Assembly: GCF_040436345.1 (NCBI RefSeq)
Contig: NC_133223.1
Coordinates: forward strand, 8,288,847 to 8,352,846
Source of the DNA: Pagrus major
Taxonomy: Eukaryota > Chordata > Actinopteri > Spariformes > Sparidae
DNA: 64,000 bases
Direction of reading: 5' to 3'
In this document: positions 1 to 14,267 of the stretch, in pieces
How positions within the stretch are numbered: the stretch's first letter is position 1
Layout: each line of letters begins with the position of its first letter
Position numbers and translations under genes: made by a program
Notes under the pieces: model-generated
The model's input: the letters and a program-made list of their open reading frames with translations, nothing else
Told to the model about the DNA's origin: nothing
Databases searched by the model: none

Positions 1-110
1 GCAAATGTAAAAACACATAACTTCCTGTGTCCAACAATTTCCCAAGAAAGCGCTACGGGACAGCAAGTAAAAAGTAAACTGAAAAGGTGTGACAACCTGC
101 AGAGACATAC

Positions 111-3076
111 CTGTTCTCTGATCTCCTTCATCTTCTCCACCTTCTTCAGCTTGGTGGCATATTCTTGGACTTCCTTCAATCCCATGTCCGTGCACAGCCT
201 CACCAAGAAACGCAGGCCTGGACAAACACAAGCAGTTTTTATTTTCTTCACACTCAGATCAATGGATCATCTGCTGTTGGTGAAGAGCTCTGTTGAAAGT
301 TGTGTAACAAACAGGATGAATTACATTCAACGTTTTCTGGAAACTTGCGGTGAATGTCTTTATATGTTTCCAGAGCTTTCTGGTAGTTTCCTGTAAAGAA
401 AAAAAAAAAGGATTTGACAAATTCATTGCTAGTTTCTTCAGAAAAAGACTAAGTCAATGTTTCTGAAGCTGTTAAGTGTTTAAATAAATCACAATAAACC
501 TTTATCAAGCTGTTTGCTAGTGGATCGTGGACATGACATGTTTGGGAGGTCCAATGTGAAGTGAATCATTTATTCTAGTTTTGAGTATCAACTGGCAGGA
601 ACCAGGTGGCAACATACAACTTAACTCTTAAGAACAGAAATATTCTCACCACTTCTTCTGTAGCAGCTTGCCACCATTAGCTGCCACTTCACCTGGGTTG
701 GTCTGAGAAACACAGCAGGAAAATATCCAGTCAGTATGGACATACAACCCTGCACTTAACTTTTTAATACTACGTTTCTTTGTTCTTTACCAGAGAGATT
801 AAAAGCTCTGAATTCAGCTGGAAGGCAAAGAAAAGCAAATTATCTGTCCTCCTAGTTTAATAAAGTAATAACTTCCAGATGAGAACAAGCCACATAGCTG
901 AAGAAAGAAGACTAAAGCAACATAAAAACAAGATGAAATAGGATCCAAAACACTTAATCATGTCAGAAAAATGTAGAAATAACACAATTTCATAGATATT
1001 TCTCAACATGACAGACTAGCTCTTAGGATTTGACTTTCTCTGGCATTACACTGGAGATGAGCAGCCAGTTTCTTAGATTATCATCAGTTTTACACAGATC
1101 TTTCTTATTTCTTACATATCACGCTATTTTCTTCTAAAGTAGTATGATTTGTCTTTACTTACTGTATGAGTGTGGCTCTTTCAAAGTACTGAATGGCCTT
1201 CTCACAGAACTGTGTCTCGATGTAGTAAGCCCCGAGCCACTCGATCACATCGATGTTGGAGGGGAAGTACCTGAAGGACTGGACAGCAACATCAACACAC
1301 TTATAGGTGACCAAACACCAAATGTTACGTCAATTAATTAGTCCAAAGACAGAAAAACATTTAGTTATTCTCCTTGTACCTCGTAGTAGTGCTGGAAAGC
1401 CTGAGACTTGTCACCCTCGCTATCATGCAGCTCTCCCAGTTTGGCCAGTGTCTGAGGGTCAGTGGGAGTCACACTGATGACCTGCATCAACCACTCGATC
1501 GCCTGTTGGGGATCTTCCAAAAGCTCATAGATGAAGCCAGTGAGTCAAGGACCAACAGAAGCTCACATGAGAAGGGACAGAGATACAGGTTTGAATCCCT
1601 ACATGAACATCTTCCCAGCAACATCTACTGAAAATTGAAGCAGTTAACCCATGTGACACAGACTAAACACATACATAATAATGAACAACAAATCACATTT
1701 CTTATCATTAGGATACAGGTGTGCCAGCTGGTACATGACTTGTGCACTGTTCCTCAGAATGGCATGGAGCTTCAGGAAGCAGTCCAGAGCCTCCTCCAGA
1801 CGATTCAGTCTCTTATATGTTAGACCTGGTACAAAAAGATAGGAGCCAAAAACTGTATATCAACTTGGATCCTTTGCCAAGTGAAGTCCTTACAGTGTAC
1901 TTGATATACTGTAAGTGGGCATTTTTAACATCAGCTGCTTTTCCAAACTCAGTTTTCCTGCAGAATGATTCAGCCATTAGAACAGAGCTGGGAACTTCTG
2001 TTTTTAGACATTTTTTGTTGTCACTTGCATGGGTCAGAGGAGAAAATTGATTCTTAGTTGCTGCCCGATTCTCTCTCAAAAGATTGTGTCTTGATGCAAA
2101 AAAGCTAATAATCAGAAAAAAATCCCAATTCTCAACATTTTAATTGCCTGTAACAATTTTGTAAGAGGGAGCTGTACATTCCTTATCACTGATACAATCA
2201 GATGGTGAAACATAACAGATGTAAACATGTGCGTCGTGTTTATGTTCTAAGCTTGGCTTATCTGTGAATTTTGGTGATGATGGATGACTGTGAGCCAAAA
2301 TAATGGAAGTAAATTCATCTGCCTGTCTTAATTATGGATGATTAGAAATGTACTATGCTTAAGTGGTCACACAGTGAGAAAAAAAAAAGATTTATAGAAA
2401 TCAAAACTTCTGATGCACCAACATACATTGACAATTGTTTTATAATTACATTGTAGGCCTGTGAATCAGACTCAAATCGAATCATGAGGTGCCTATAACC
2501 ACCTTTAATCCAGATAACTGCTGCCATTCTGACAGTGACTCAACATCTTAGTTAATCTCTGCATCATCCACCACTGTATCGTGGAGAAGGATGTTACCCA
2601 GGTTGTAGAGGGCTTCAGTGCAGGAGGAATCGTTCCTCAGCGCTTCTTTGTAGAACTCTGCAGCCTTCTCATAGTCTTGCTTGGCAAACACTGTGTTCCC
2701 TTTGTTGTTTAGTGCTGCCGGGTTGTAGCGATCAGCGTTCATGGCGAGGTCAGCGTATCGATCAGCCTGGTCAAAGTCCTTCTCCTGTAACAAGTGAGAG
2801 GATTGGAGGGGAAGCATCTACTGGTGACAGCAAACACCCACAGAGCTAAAGTGTCCGTGACCACTTGAACAATTTCATGGCAAAAATAGTTGATCTTAAT
2901 TAGGTATCAATCTTCTGAAGGGAATCTTCTCATAATACTCGAAGTATGTTATCTGAGAACCTTTTGATTAGTCAATGAGAGGATCTTACCAGGTAGTACA
3001 GGAAGGAGAGGTTGGTGGCTGCTGCACTCTTCACTCTGCTGTCCTTTTTCTCAAAGGTCTTCAGAGTTTCCACTGC
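111..3076 (-). CDS. ift88: ift88 exons 14-21, second TPR block
   Basis: Residues 433-724. Exon 14 (3076-2990) holds FEKKDSRVKSAAATNLS. Exon 15 (2784-2598) and exon 16 (1825-1717) hold the most conserved TPR run, with YNPAALNNKGNTVFA, YEKAAEFYKEALRND and LDCFLKLHAILRN. Exon 17 (1530-1380) has AIEWLMQVISVTPTDPQ, exon 18 (1278-1163) VIEWLGAYYIETQF, exon 19 (702-650) VKWQLMVASCYRRSG, exon 20 (390-325) NYQKALETYKDIHRKFPENV and exon 21 (217-111) LVRLCTDMGLKEV, ending in the basic KLKKVEKMKEIREQ before donor CAG|gtatgtc. The final exons, which encode the charged C-terminal tail, are outside the window. The intron between exons 17 and 16 has U12-type signals. Confidence 0.95.
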
Positions 3077-6000
3077 CTGACAACACATAACAAAAGGTGA
3101 TCAGGTTAAATGTTACACAGCAATACCGCCAATTGTAGAATTACATACATTTTCCTGATCAAAGCATGATGGGATCTGAAGCTTCAGGTGTTCATTATGA
3201 ATAATGCTGAGCCATCACATCTTTAATCAATGTTTTTTATATCAGCAAATTTGACAATGTGTCAAATGTGTAGTTAAATGTATGTTTTGAATAAAATACA
3301 GTACATAAAACAGACCAGAATGACTACAAACACAAAGTAAATCCAAGCATTATCTTTTAAAGAGTTTAAAGGTAAAGACAGTTGCAGGATGCTGCAATAG
3401 TTTATCTAATGAGCTCAAGAGCTTTTATATCACAGACACATACAGTACATTTGTCAAGTGAAACATTTAACTGGTTATTATGCCGCTGTAAGAACAATTA
3501 CATACTAAAGAGACTACCCAACAGTATTAGTGTGTAAAGATTAGCATTTTGAGAAACCACCAGCTAGGCTACAGCTGCACTGAGGCTTCAGGCTACACCC
3601 ACCTCCACATATCTGTCAAGAGTATAAAAGCACCACACATGCATCAGATGTACATGGAGCTCCAACGTGTTCAGTATTAAAGAAATAGACTGATGATTAT
3701 GAATTAATCGCATTAATACATTGTGAAAAAATATTTAAATGAATCAATAATTTGTGAAATAATTTAAAGGTCCCATATTTTAGAAAGTAATATTTCTGTC
3801 TTTTTTGTTTATAAAGCAGGTCGTGGTGCTACAGATACTGTAAAAGTATCAAATAACTCAATCCATGGAGAAATGCACAGCCCCGTATTCAGAAACACTG
3901 CCTTTAACAACGCCATCAGGACTCCTGTAAGGTTGTGATGTCACAGCTATACAGTCACTGCCCTCAGGAAACATTATGGGCTGTGGTCTGTGAGAGCTGA
4001 CCAATTAGAACAGACTCGGCTTTTTGGAAACTTCTTGAATAAGGCACGAAAACAGCGTTCAGACAGAGGGTGAATGGAGGTGCTGCAGCAACAGACATTA
4101 TGGGAAACATATTTAAGTAAACTGGAAAAAAATTTCTAGCAGGCACCCAAAATATGTAAATAAGCATGATCCCGAAAATGAGCATAATATGTGACCTTAC
4201 CAAAGCCAAAATTTAGGATTATGAAATGTCACTTCATCCTTCTTCTTTTCATATTGATTCAGAATAACGTTGGTATTGTTGTTGCTCTAGCTAACAGGAG
4301 CAAACTGACCTGATTTAGAAGGAGTTTTTGAGCTTACTTGTTTAAGAGAGGCAGGGGATATGTGATTGGCTGAAAGGTGAGAGGGTGGTGAGAACACCAC
4401 TGTCATGTAAAGTGTCATGAAGTAAAACTTGACATGAAGTGTGATATCGGTAAAATTATATCCAGTTGTTAATAATGAAATAACATTTCCTAATAGTGAA
4501 TTCATAAAATCTTCCTTTATTTCACAAATTGTTGGGTCATTTATATATTTTAAACAACTTATACATGTTATTATTTTTTTCATAATGTATGTTTTATTTA
4601 TTTAATATTGCAGATTTGGAAATCCATAGATATAAAGCGGCAAGAAAGATGGCTTGTGAAGTTTTATAGAATTGGAGAAGTGTGATCAGTGTTCTACTGT
4701 TGGCCTCAGAGCCGCTCCACTCAGTGGTATTTTGTTAATGAACGAACCATGGTTATAATTTCCTTTCTGCCCCCAGATTTTCCTTTCTGGTCTGTGGATT
4801 TTAAACCAATAACTGCTTCTCCACCTTGTCTTGGCAGTGCCGTTATTTGGAAAAGACATGCTTAAGGAAGAACATGTTGGGGAAAAATAACAACATAATC
4901 TAAATGTGAACATGGAAACAGAAGGCACACATACCTCAACCTTAGGCATGCAGATGGGAAGGAAACAAGACAAAAGCAAGAGAGAATGGAGGGGCAATGA
5001 GAAGTGGAAAGATTGATGCTGCACACTCATGAAACAGCCTTAACTGGAGAAAACAGACAGAAATAAACAACCCTGGGCAATAATTGTATGGAAACACAAT
5101 GTTGTTAAAAAAGATGGAAAAAAACAAATATAAAAGGATAACAAAGACCAGATCACCCACATGTTACATATGTTTAAAGAGGAATACCACTCATTTTATA
5201 AAAATTTGAGAGCAACTGCTACCCTGAGACAGACACCGTTTTTCTGAGCTTTAACTAAAGTACCTTTTCAGGTTCAGAATTCCTAACACAATCATACAAC
5301 AGTCACAATAAAAAACAAACATGTATAGCAAATATGTTCAAAACAAACATTTCATGTAAATTCTCGAAACTAAAATCTCAGTTATATATTATCTATTTAC
5401 AAAGGTATAAGCCAGTACATTAGAGACTAAGCACAGTCTAGCTCTAGATGTTGATCTAGTCTAGTATAACTGCCACTTAAGGAAATAAGGCCTCATAACT
5501 GTCAAAGGAGTCAAAGGAGTGCCATAAAAAAGAAAACATCTGTAAAAGAATAAGAAAAATTGAGGAAATACAGTATAGAAGAAATGAACAAATTACATCT
5601 AAAAATAACTAGATAAAATATATATATATATAAAATATGTATATATATATTTATTTATATATATTTCTGCATTTATTTTATTAAAATAATAGTATAATAA
5701 ATGTGGAAATATAAAGACAAACAGAAAAAGTAAGTAAAAAAATAATTATAGAGAAATAAAGACATGAATAAATACATGTTAAAATATAAAAACAACTGAA
5801 ATATATAACAAAGAATAATTGTCAGCAATTCAGTTTATTTTCACATTTCTTTCTTTCTATATATTCTTATGAAGAAAGAAATGTGAAAATAAACTGAATT
5901 GCTAACAATTATTCTTTGATATATATTTCAGTGGTATTTATATTTAAACATCTATTCATTCTTTTATTTATTTCTCTTTCTCTTTATTTTTTTTGTTTGT

Positions 6001-9000
6001 CTTTATATTTCCGCATTTATTTTATTACTCTTTTACAGATTTATTCTTTTTTATGGCAATCCTAAGAAATACTTGCTCTAAAAAGTGTTGTGACAGCGTG
6101 ATGTAAAGTTTTTAGTTGCCCTTCCTTTGCTTGGCAACAACCACAGCCAAAGCAGTGACAAGCCTTTTATATTGTTAAGAAAAACATTCACCTGGTTGAA
6201 GTCTTTCTGTCTGAGGTAGGTGATGGCTTTGTTTATCTCGAGATCGTTGGCGAGCTCAACATACTGAGAACTCTTAACCATATCCACACACCTAAAGAGA
6301 AACAACCATACACATCATATCATGCTTCTGCAAATAAAATAAATGGCATACATTTGTTTTATCTAAATTTGAACAAAAAAAAGGTGCATGAGAGCTGTTA
6401 TGCAGATTTTGTTAGATTTTGTGAACTAGTAATATGTCTCAGTGTCAAGATACTGTATGTTTATCTGTGGCTGTACACTGTATGCCCTCTGGTGTTAAAA
6501 TGTTCAGATGAAAAACAAAAACATCAGTAACAAACCAGTCAAATCCAGTTGCAAAAGAGGTTTCAATGGCCGGAGCAATGAGCTTGGCTGCAGTCATGAT
6601 GTACTTCTCAGTCAGGACTTTTCTATGGACAGTCAACAGGGAGAAAACAGGACAGAGGTTTAGAAATAAATGGTACAAAATCCAAATATTTGAAAAAACA
6701 GAAAAACAATACTGTACTCTGATGCAGTGTGTTGTGTTCTGGTAACGAGGAGAAAGTCTCAAAAGTGTTTTGGTATTGAACACAACATGTCAGCTTGTTA
6801 GGATGATCGTGTTTTGCTGAAGGCTTGTGTGTTTGTGTGATGTGAGATTTTTCTTACAGATCTCTCTCCACCTGGTGAAGTTTGTCATTCTTGATGGCCT
6901 CGATGACCATATTTGAATTGGTGTCATCCTGAGAAAGATGACAGGACAAGGTTTACATTAAGATGTTACAAGCACCACATTTAACAATCCTGAGCACTTT
7001 GTTTTAAATATTGGCATTCTGCATATAGTCTGTTTTGACATATACAAGAAAGACCAGTAATTTTAAATATTTGACAAGCTGACATTTGGCTTCTCTTAGT
7101 AAATGTAAGGTTTGGGGAGACAAAATTGAACTTCCCTGCAGTCATCAATGGAGTAAATTCTCATTGAGCTACTAATCAGATGCATTTTTCAGCCAGGTAA
7201 CAACCATGTTTGAGGCTTTTTTGGATGACAGATTATGAATTAATCTGCAGAAGACAGTAAGAGATTGACAAAATTGAATTCAACTGATGCAGATAACTGA
7301 CGGAAGCATCGCTTGCAACAAGACAAAAAAGCTACAGTAAGAAGTTGATGTAAAGGGGACGTTCCAAAAACATTTTTAAATTTTCTACTCAATAGCAAAA
7401 TCAACCTCTCTTTTGAGAGCAAAATAAGTTGTTTCAACTGTAACTGTGAAAGTGGAACCATTTAGATGAACAAAAAGTCCAAACAAATAACCTAAACATG
7501 AAAAAATAAAATAATAATAATATCTGATAATTTGTTCTTAGCTATGTTATTGTTTTTTTTCTATTGTCACATGAGTGAGAAAATAACAATTAATAAAAAG
7601 TTTAAGAATTAAAAACATACTCAGTTGCCAGACTTTAGTGACTCCATCAACATCCAGGTCAAGGAAACTGCTTGTTATTTTAGGAAAGTTAACATGAGTG
7701 ATGTAGCTAATAGCTGGACAGATTTAGAACAGTGATCCAACTACAGAAACTTCATGGACGCGTGTGCACACACACAAATACAGATAAAGGGCTGATAACC
7801 TGTTTATTACATGCTATAAGTTAAATTAATATACATATTAGTTACTCACATTAGATGGGATGTACTTGTCTTCATCATCAATGCCCAGAGGAACAGAGAT
7901 GAGCTTCTGAAAGGCCTTCTTCATCCTCTCACTGTCACCTATGGCGTAGTAGCACAGGATGAGGTTGAAGCCCGTCTTAATGTTGGGGCTCTCACTCATG
8001 ATGTGCTCGAAAGATGTTATGGCGTCAGAGTATTGGCCCATACGGACAAAGACCACACCAATATTCTGCATGATCTTGATCCTCATTTCCTTGTGAGCAT
8101 TGGAGATCTGATCCAGTGCCATTCGGTAGAACTTGATGGCTTTAGGGTAGTTCTTCTGTTTGACATAGATGTTGGCCATGTTGACTTTCAGACGGCCTGA
8201 GGAGCAGCACAAACGTAGTTTGCAAAAGTACAACGAATATTATGAAATATGAAACAGCATGAAACATGAGTTTATCTTTGTGTAGGTGATCTGGGGAAAT
8301 TTCGACCATTGGGTGAGACACAAGGAAAAGAAGACACTTGTTTTCCAGTGCAGTTTTTCCATTCCATGTGCACCAGATTACAAGACAATATTTCAGTCAG
8401 CAAAGTGCAGTAGTACACTTTTTATTAAAACTGTTGTTTATTTGTACTGCACTGTCAAACCAGAATCAGATATCAGGTTATTTTCTTTGTGGATTTGAGA
8501 GCAGCCACAGTTTAAACACATCTGTAAGCAATATGAAGCTGAGTGTTCTGCTCACCTGCATTAGTGAACATCTTGTTCTTCACAATGACCTGGTAGCTGT
8601 TTAAGGCCTCTGGGTACATTTCATTGTTCGCATACTGGTTGGCAAGGTTGAGCAAAACCTGGTAATGACAGAAATGTTCGATATTTTGAAACCAAATAAT
8701 GGAAAACAGGCAATGAAGGCAGGAACTGATTCTCAGAATCCAACTCCAAAATGTAACTTGGCTTTGGAGACAGCGGGCTTAACCACTCAGCTACATCATG
8801 TTGGCTGAGGTTCAAACCCTGCCAGATACTTCCTGTGCTGTGTCTCCCTCTAGCATGAAAATATCATTTCATGTGAAAAAAAAAACAGAATTCCCACTGT
8901 TTTCTGAAAACACTTGTTGTGTAAAGAACATAAAAGCTAAATGTGGCATGAGGACTCAAGAATAATAAAAAGGAGAATGCACGCTAGCATATACAGCAGC

Positions 9001-12000
9001 TGTTAGTACTTTGCATTAATGAGCAAATCTGGGCGGTGATATACAGATATATATAGGGCTGCAGAATATGCTATAAAAAATACATAAATAAAAATAATAA
9101 AATCATACTGTGATTATTTTGACACATATTATGATTCTGATATGACACACAATTAGTGAAGTTGATTATTTTTGCATCACAATTTTTAACTTCTACAAAA
9201 AAGCTATTGAAAATGTGATGATGTGATATTTGTGAGCCAGGACATCTCTGCAGCACTACAGTATCTCATTATAATGCTGTTTGTCACATATTTTACCTTC
9301 AACAAAAAACTGCAGCTTCTGTGATTGGGATATTTCACTTAGCTATATTGTAAATATGTATTAAATATACATTCGTATATATTCCTAATGTTCTAATTTG
9401 GTTGTATTCTGTATAAAAACAATAAAGGCTTTCTATTCTACTCAATTTTGATAGTATCTTAACTTGTGCAGCCTTAATTTCTTATTCTGATTGGTAATAA
9501 ACTTGGAGAATTTGACATCAAAACTAAAAATTTCAACTACAGTTTGATAGTAACACCTTCTTGCTAGAGCTGACAAATACCCCAGAATGCAATACAGCTA
9601 ATCTACAGAACAAGTGGCATTTTAAATGGGAATTGCTAAAGCTCTTTCTCTCTCTACCATACTTAGCCACCACACTCTCAGTACAGTTCATAACCAAATA
9701 TATCGCGAAACACAGCAGTATTTACTGTATCACAGTTAATAACTAAGAATGCAAAAAACAATAGGTCGTTTTTTTTCCTTCAGCAACTATTAAAAACCAG
9801 GCTTAAAGAGTGGTTTTCCCAATAGGTGGGACTGACACTTCTTCGGCATATCATTTAAGAGTGTAGGAAGTAAATCTTCCATCATTTGACTTGCAGACAC
9901 TCGACCAACTATTAATATTCAGCAGTTGTACTTACAGAGTAGGTGAGGTCTAAATTGATGTTGTCAGTATTGCCAGACTGTTCCCTCTGTCTCACCAGTG
10001 CTCTCTCCTTCCTCCCTGCCTCTTTGGCTTTTTCAAGAGCCTGTAGGAACACATCACATGCACACACAAAGACACAACCACCACACATACACAGGTCAGA
10101 AGTTGTGACACTAGTCACGTCAAGTCCCTTGACTGATACAAAATGCATATCTGCAAGAACTGACAAGACACTTTATGAGAAAGCATTTGAATGCTTCAGC
10201 TATACTGAATTTTTGTTGCACTTAATGACAATTACAAACTCAACCTCTTTTTTAAAGATGCAATATGTAAGAACTGGCTACCTGTCGAATTCATATTCCA
10301 AACAAATAGGGGGCAGCATTTCACCGGAGTAACCACTAACTGCTGTTAAGTGTAGCTGCTATTAGCTCAGTTAGCCGTGCCGCTAGTGATTCCTGCTGGA
10401 GGCTTGGGGACCAGGGGAGTGTTCACACTGCTAGCACAGGGGCTTTGGACTGGAGTGGGACATGGCTAGCTGGTTAGCATGCTAACTTCAGTAGATATCT
10501 CTGCAAAATAATACACAATCATCATTATGTCAAAACCAATGTTTAGTTTTAGTTGATTTTTGAATGTTTTCAACTAAAATTCTTACATCTTGCCCCTTTA
10601 ATAAATGTATTTATTATATACATTTATTATATTAAATATAGACTTACTATACTTACTGTACTTTTATGACAGGACATGTAACATGACTACGTGTCACCCT
10701 TAAGACATGCTCTAGATGAAGCTGTTGAGTACATGTTTAGGTAAATGAGTGTAAACTCGTGATGCAGACAAATATACAGGTTTTCACATGCCTGCAGGGG
10801 GAGACAGAGACCTGAGGAGTACAATTCCTGTAAGTTTCAGGGAATAGTTAAGTTAAAACACTAAGCGTTTTTATACTAAACAGCAACCCGCCAATTTGGC
10901 TGTACTTTTTGCGTCTAGGTCCACGAATTTAGACAGACTGCGGTATATTGGGGGTCTGTTTTGGTCTGCCAATATGACGCCCAGGAGGGTACACTTTTTG
11001 CCGCCTCCATTGCTATGTAAATCCAAGTCGTCGATGTCCCGACAATTGCGTGACATGGGCAGAGGTGTCGATGACGTGTGCACTGTTGTGCGACCCACAG
11101 CTGGGAGTTTTAAAAGCAGGAAACAGCTGATCACAGCAGTCAGTTCATCACTTCATCCGCGGACATCAAGATGAGCAACTGGAAAGCCGCTGAGATCCGG
11201 GAGATGCTAACCATCACAGTCGAGAGCATCGTCAATAACCACATCACTCATCAGTATTCACGCCCAACTTCGTGCTTCACGTCATGTCACATGTTTACGC
11301 CTCCCCCAGTGGCGGCTTTTTTGAAAAGGAGGAATATTACACCTCCGTTTCACATAGACAAGACGGCAGATTGCAGCCTTTACCTGGCTGCAAATGTGGC
11401 GCATTTTCTAACTAAAAGGGGCTACTGACTATGTTCATCATTAAGTGTACAAGCATGTCCACACTATAGCATGATATTGCCTGAAGAAAAGGGGTCTAAC
11501 TGCCAAAGTTGCCCTCAGCCAACAAACAAAAAATACAGTTTTAATGTATAAATAAAGACACAATTATTCAAAATATAAAAGTGCACAGGAAATATGTAGG
11601 GTGATAAGAGTTTAATCTGGGTTGAATTTGCTAGAACGTGTAATGCGCCTTTGACTTTAACCTGACACTCAGCCCAGTGTGCTGGAGTAAAGTGCTGACA
11701 CAATTAAAAATTAATCACTATTCACTGCCTCACTGGAGGCCATTCTATCCAAATCCACACAGCCATTATTACTATCAGTAGGTTAAAGAATGACAGAGTC
11801 TGACCAGTTGTAAGGCTCCTCTGCTCTGTGCCATGCAGCTCTCTTCTATCAGGTCATTCACTTTCTTCTCCAGTATCTTAATCTTCTCCTCAGGCCTGCA
11901 AGACAACACACACAGAAATACAATGGGTGATATTGTTGCTTGAAAGCACAAGCCTTTCTCATTCTGCTTCCCAAAACATGGCTTGTTAGAGACCGTTCAG

Positions 12001-14199
12001 TCATAACCATGTATTAGAAGCATGACAAAAACCTTTTATAGTAAAGAGAATTAAAATTTGCCCCAAACATCATGCAGTTTGTTTAATTTACAGTAAATTA
12101 AAGTAGATACTCTGGAAAACACATATAAATACGTTGGATTTATTGTTTTGTAGTAATCAAAAATATAATATTCATAATCTACACATAATTCTATTATTAC
12201 TAGTCCCAGTGTTTTTTTGTCATATTAATTGCTCATACATTTGCTTTGGACATAAGAATTATATCTTATTATGACTGGATATTAGGGATGCAACGGTAGA
12301 GTTTTCCCACAGTTCGGTATGCATCACAGTTTTTGGGCCACGGTAACGGTACGGTTTCAATATCTTAATATAAAACTACTCACACTAGCAAAGGCAATAT
12401 TGCATGTAAAAATAATTAAAAGCAGATATAGTCAAACCACAAACCTTATTATAAAAATTTAACACTTATCTTAATTGCCTTCCATAAAAAACATATGCAG
12501 TATCCAATCAAGTTAAACAGCAAACATTATTGTAGTATTGTATTGTACTGTATTGTATTGTATTGTTTGCCTTTGTGTATTGAACCTAACAGGGCGTATT
12601 GAAAGGTTCGATAAAATATTGAATATTGTTGCATCCCTACTGGATATGCATCTTTGGATCCTAAGTTCAAAATGTGATAACACCTACAAAAACCTACATG
12701 CATGTACTTCTAAGAGGATAACACTAATCTTGAATGATGTAGGGATAATCTGAAACACTGAAACAGACAAATCAGTTTAAAGAATGACAACTCACGTGTC
12801 CTCATTCTTTGCTTCAAGGGCAGGTGCAGGACCTCTGGACTGGCCCAGAGGGTCAAAGGTGGAGCCTGAAAATACAAATCATACTAATCATCAGTGTCAC
12901 AGGAATCCTATATTGTTTACATAATTACAATCTGTCCTTATATATATACATGGAGGTTCATAATTATAAAAAGAGCTAAATTTCCTTGGGTTTTTAAGAC
13001 TACAACCAGTTAAAATTAGCATTACCACTCACCCTGCATGATAGCTCATTGACATCTGTGTTTGAGTGTGTGCACGTATGAGCAGCAAAAACCTTTGTAA
13101 TAAAGCCATATAACATTGTTTTTTTAATTCATAGAATGAAACTGAATGAAAAAAAAAACGAAAAAAATAAGAAGCCACAGAATCACTAGCTAAACCCTAG
13201 TCACATGGTGAATCAAATCAACACATATGTATCAAGAGTGAATCACTAAAATGGATGTCATAGACATTTTTTGCTTGTGCCTCCTTTGAACTCACCGCGG
13301 GTCAGGGAGGAGGTGTAACCTGCTGCTCTGACTGCGGTCATTGGTCGGGCTGCACCATCCTGTCACATTTGAAAAAAGCAAATAAAATAAACCAAGCAAA
13401 ATATGTAGTGATGGCATCCCCTTATATGCTTAATTTTCACCTTTTTTAAAAAAAAAAAAAACAGAGCCATTATCCACGTTGAGCAGTATGTTAGGTTGTT
13501 GTTGAACTTGGACTACATACATGATTTTGACCAATCGTAAAGAGTAAAACCCATAACAAAACCTACATTAAACCCCTAACTTTATATTCTGAGATAGTGA
13601 GATTAATAACTGTCAACTAACACATAATGAAAACTATACAGGACCCTAAATGCACCCTTGATTGATCAATCCAGCTCACCTGCACAGCTCCAGTCACGGG
13701 TCTGCCCATTGAAGAGGCCATAGGAATCCGAGACTTCATGAAACAACAAGTATGAGACAGATGAGAATAATTTAGGCATGCTAACCTGATAATATGATTT
13801 ATCATGGAAATATAAGACAAAAAAGAGTTTATTAATAAGAATGTATATTTGACTGCTCTTCATCAAGAACTTGGTTATTGTGAGTGTATGTTGTTTTTAA
13901 TCCTGTAATTTGTTTTTGTGATTTGTTCAGCTGCATTTACGTCTTTTTTTCACACAGAAAAAGTCTGTGGGTACCAAAACGTTACTTTATTCTGATTTAA
14001 TAAAAGTCTTGAAATGACTCTCCTTCTCTACAAGACTACTTGAGCTGCAAGTGTTTGCAATACTTACGCCAAAGGACGATGCCAAAGGCCGAGCTCCAAT
14101 GGCAGTGCCAGGAAATTTGGCAGTCATCTGGATAAATGAAGGATAGTTTTTAATAGGTATTAACAAATAAGTGCGTTTAGGACATAATCTATCCTCCCT

Positions 14200-14267
<68 letters not shown>

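Larger units (their letters stand above)
3077..6191. other. ift88 intron 13 (3.1 kb), transposon-rich, no gene seen
   Basis: This is the largest ift88 intron in the window. It contains an inverted-repeat element at about 3766-4206, a long AT-rich fold-back at about 5520-6056 and an (AT)n run near 5616-5655. No credible coding exon was found on either strand; the ORFs here are short and show no recognisable motif. Confidence 0.8.

Noticed and set aside
1524..1561. Alternative AG acceptors for ift88 exon 17
   Set aside because: Joining after TATGAG or at the AG further upstream breaks the reading frame with exon 16, so neither fits the conserved protein.
8740..8830. tRNA-like phrases (actcagctac, ggttcaaacc)
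   Set aside because: The two boxes are present only loosely and no cloverleaf or target repeats could be drawn; too weak to call a SINE.
11171..11428. A functional independent small gene
   Set aside because: Only the first 25 or so residues resemble a known domain; the rest is featureless, and the ORF lies antisense in an intron. Listed as a transposon fragment instead.
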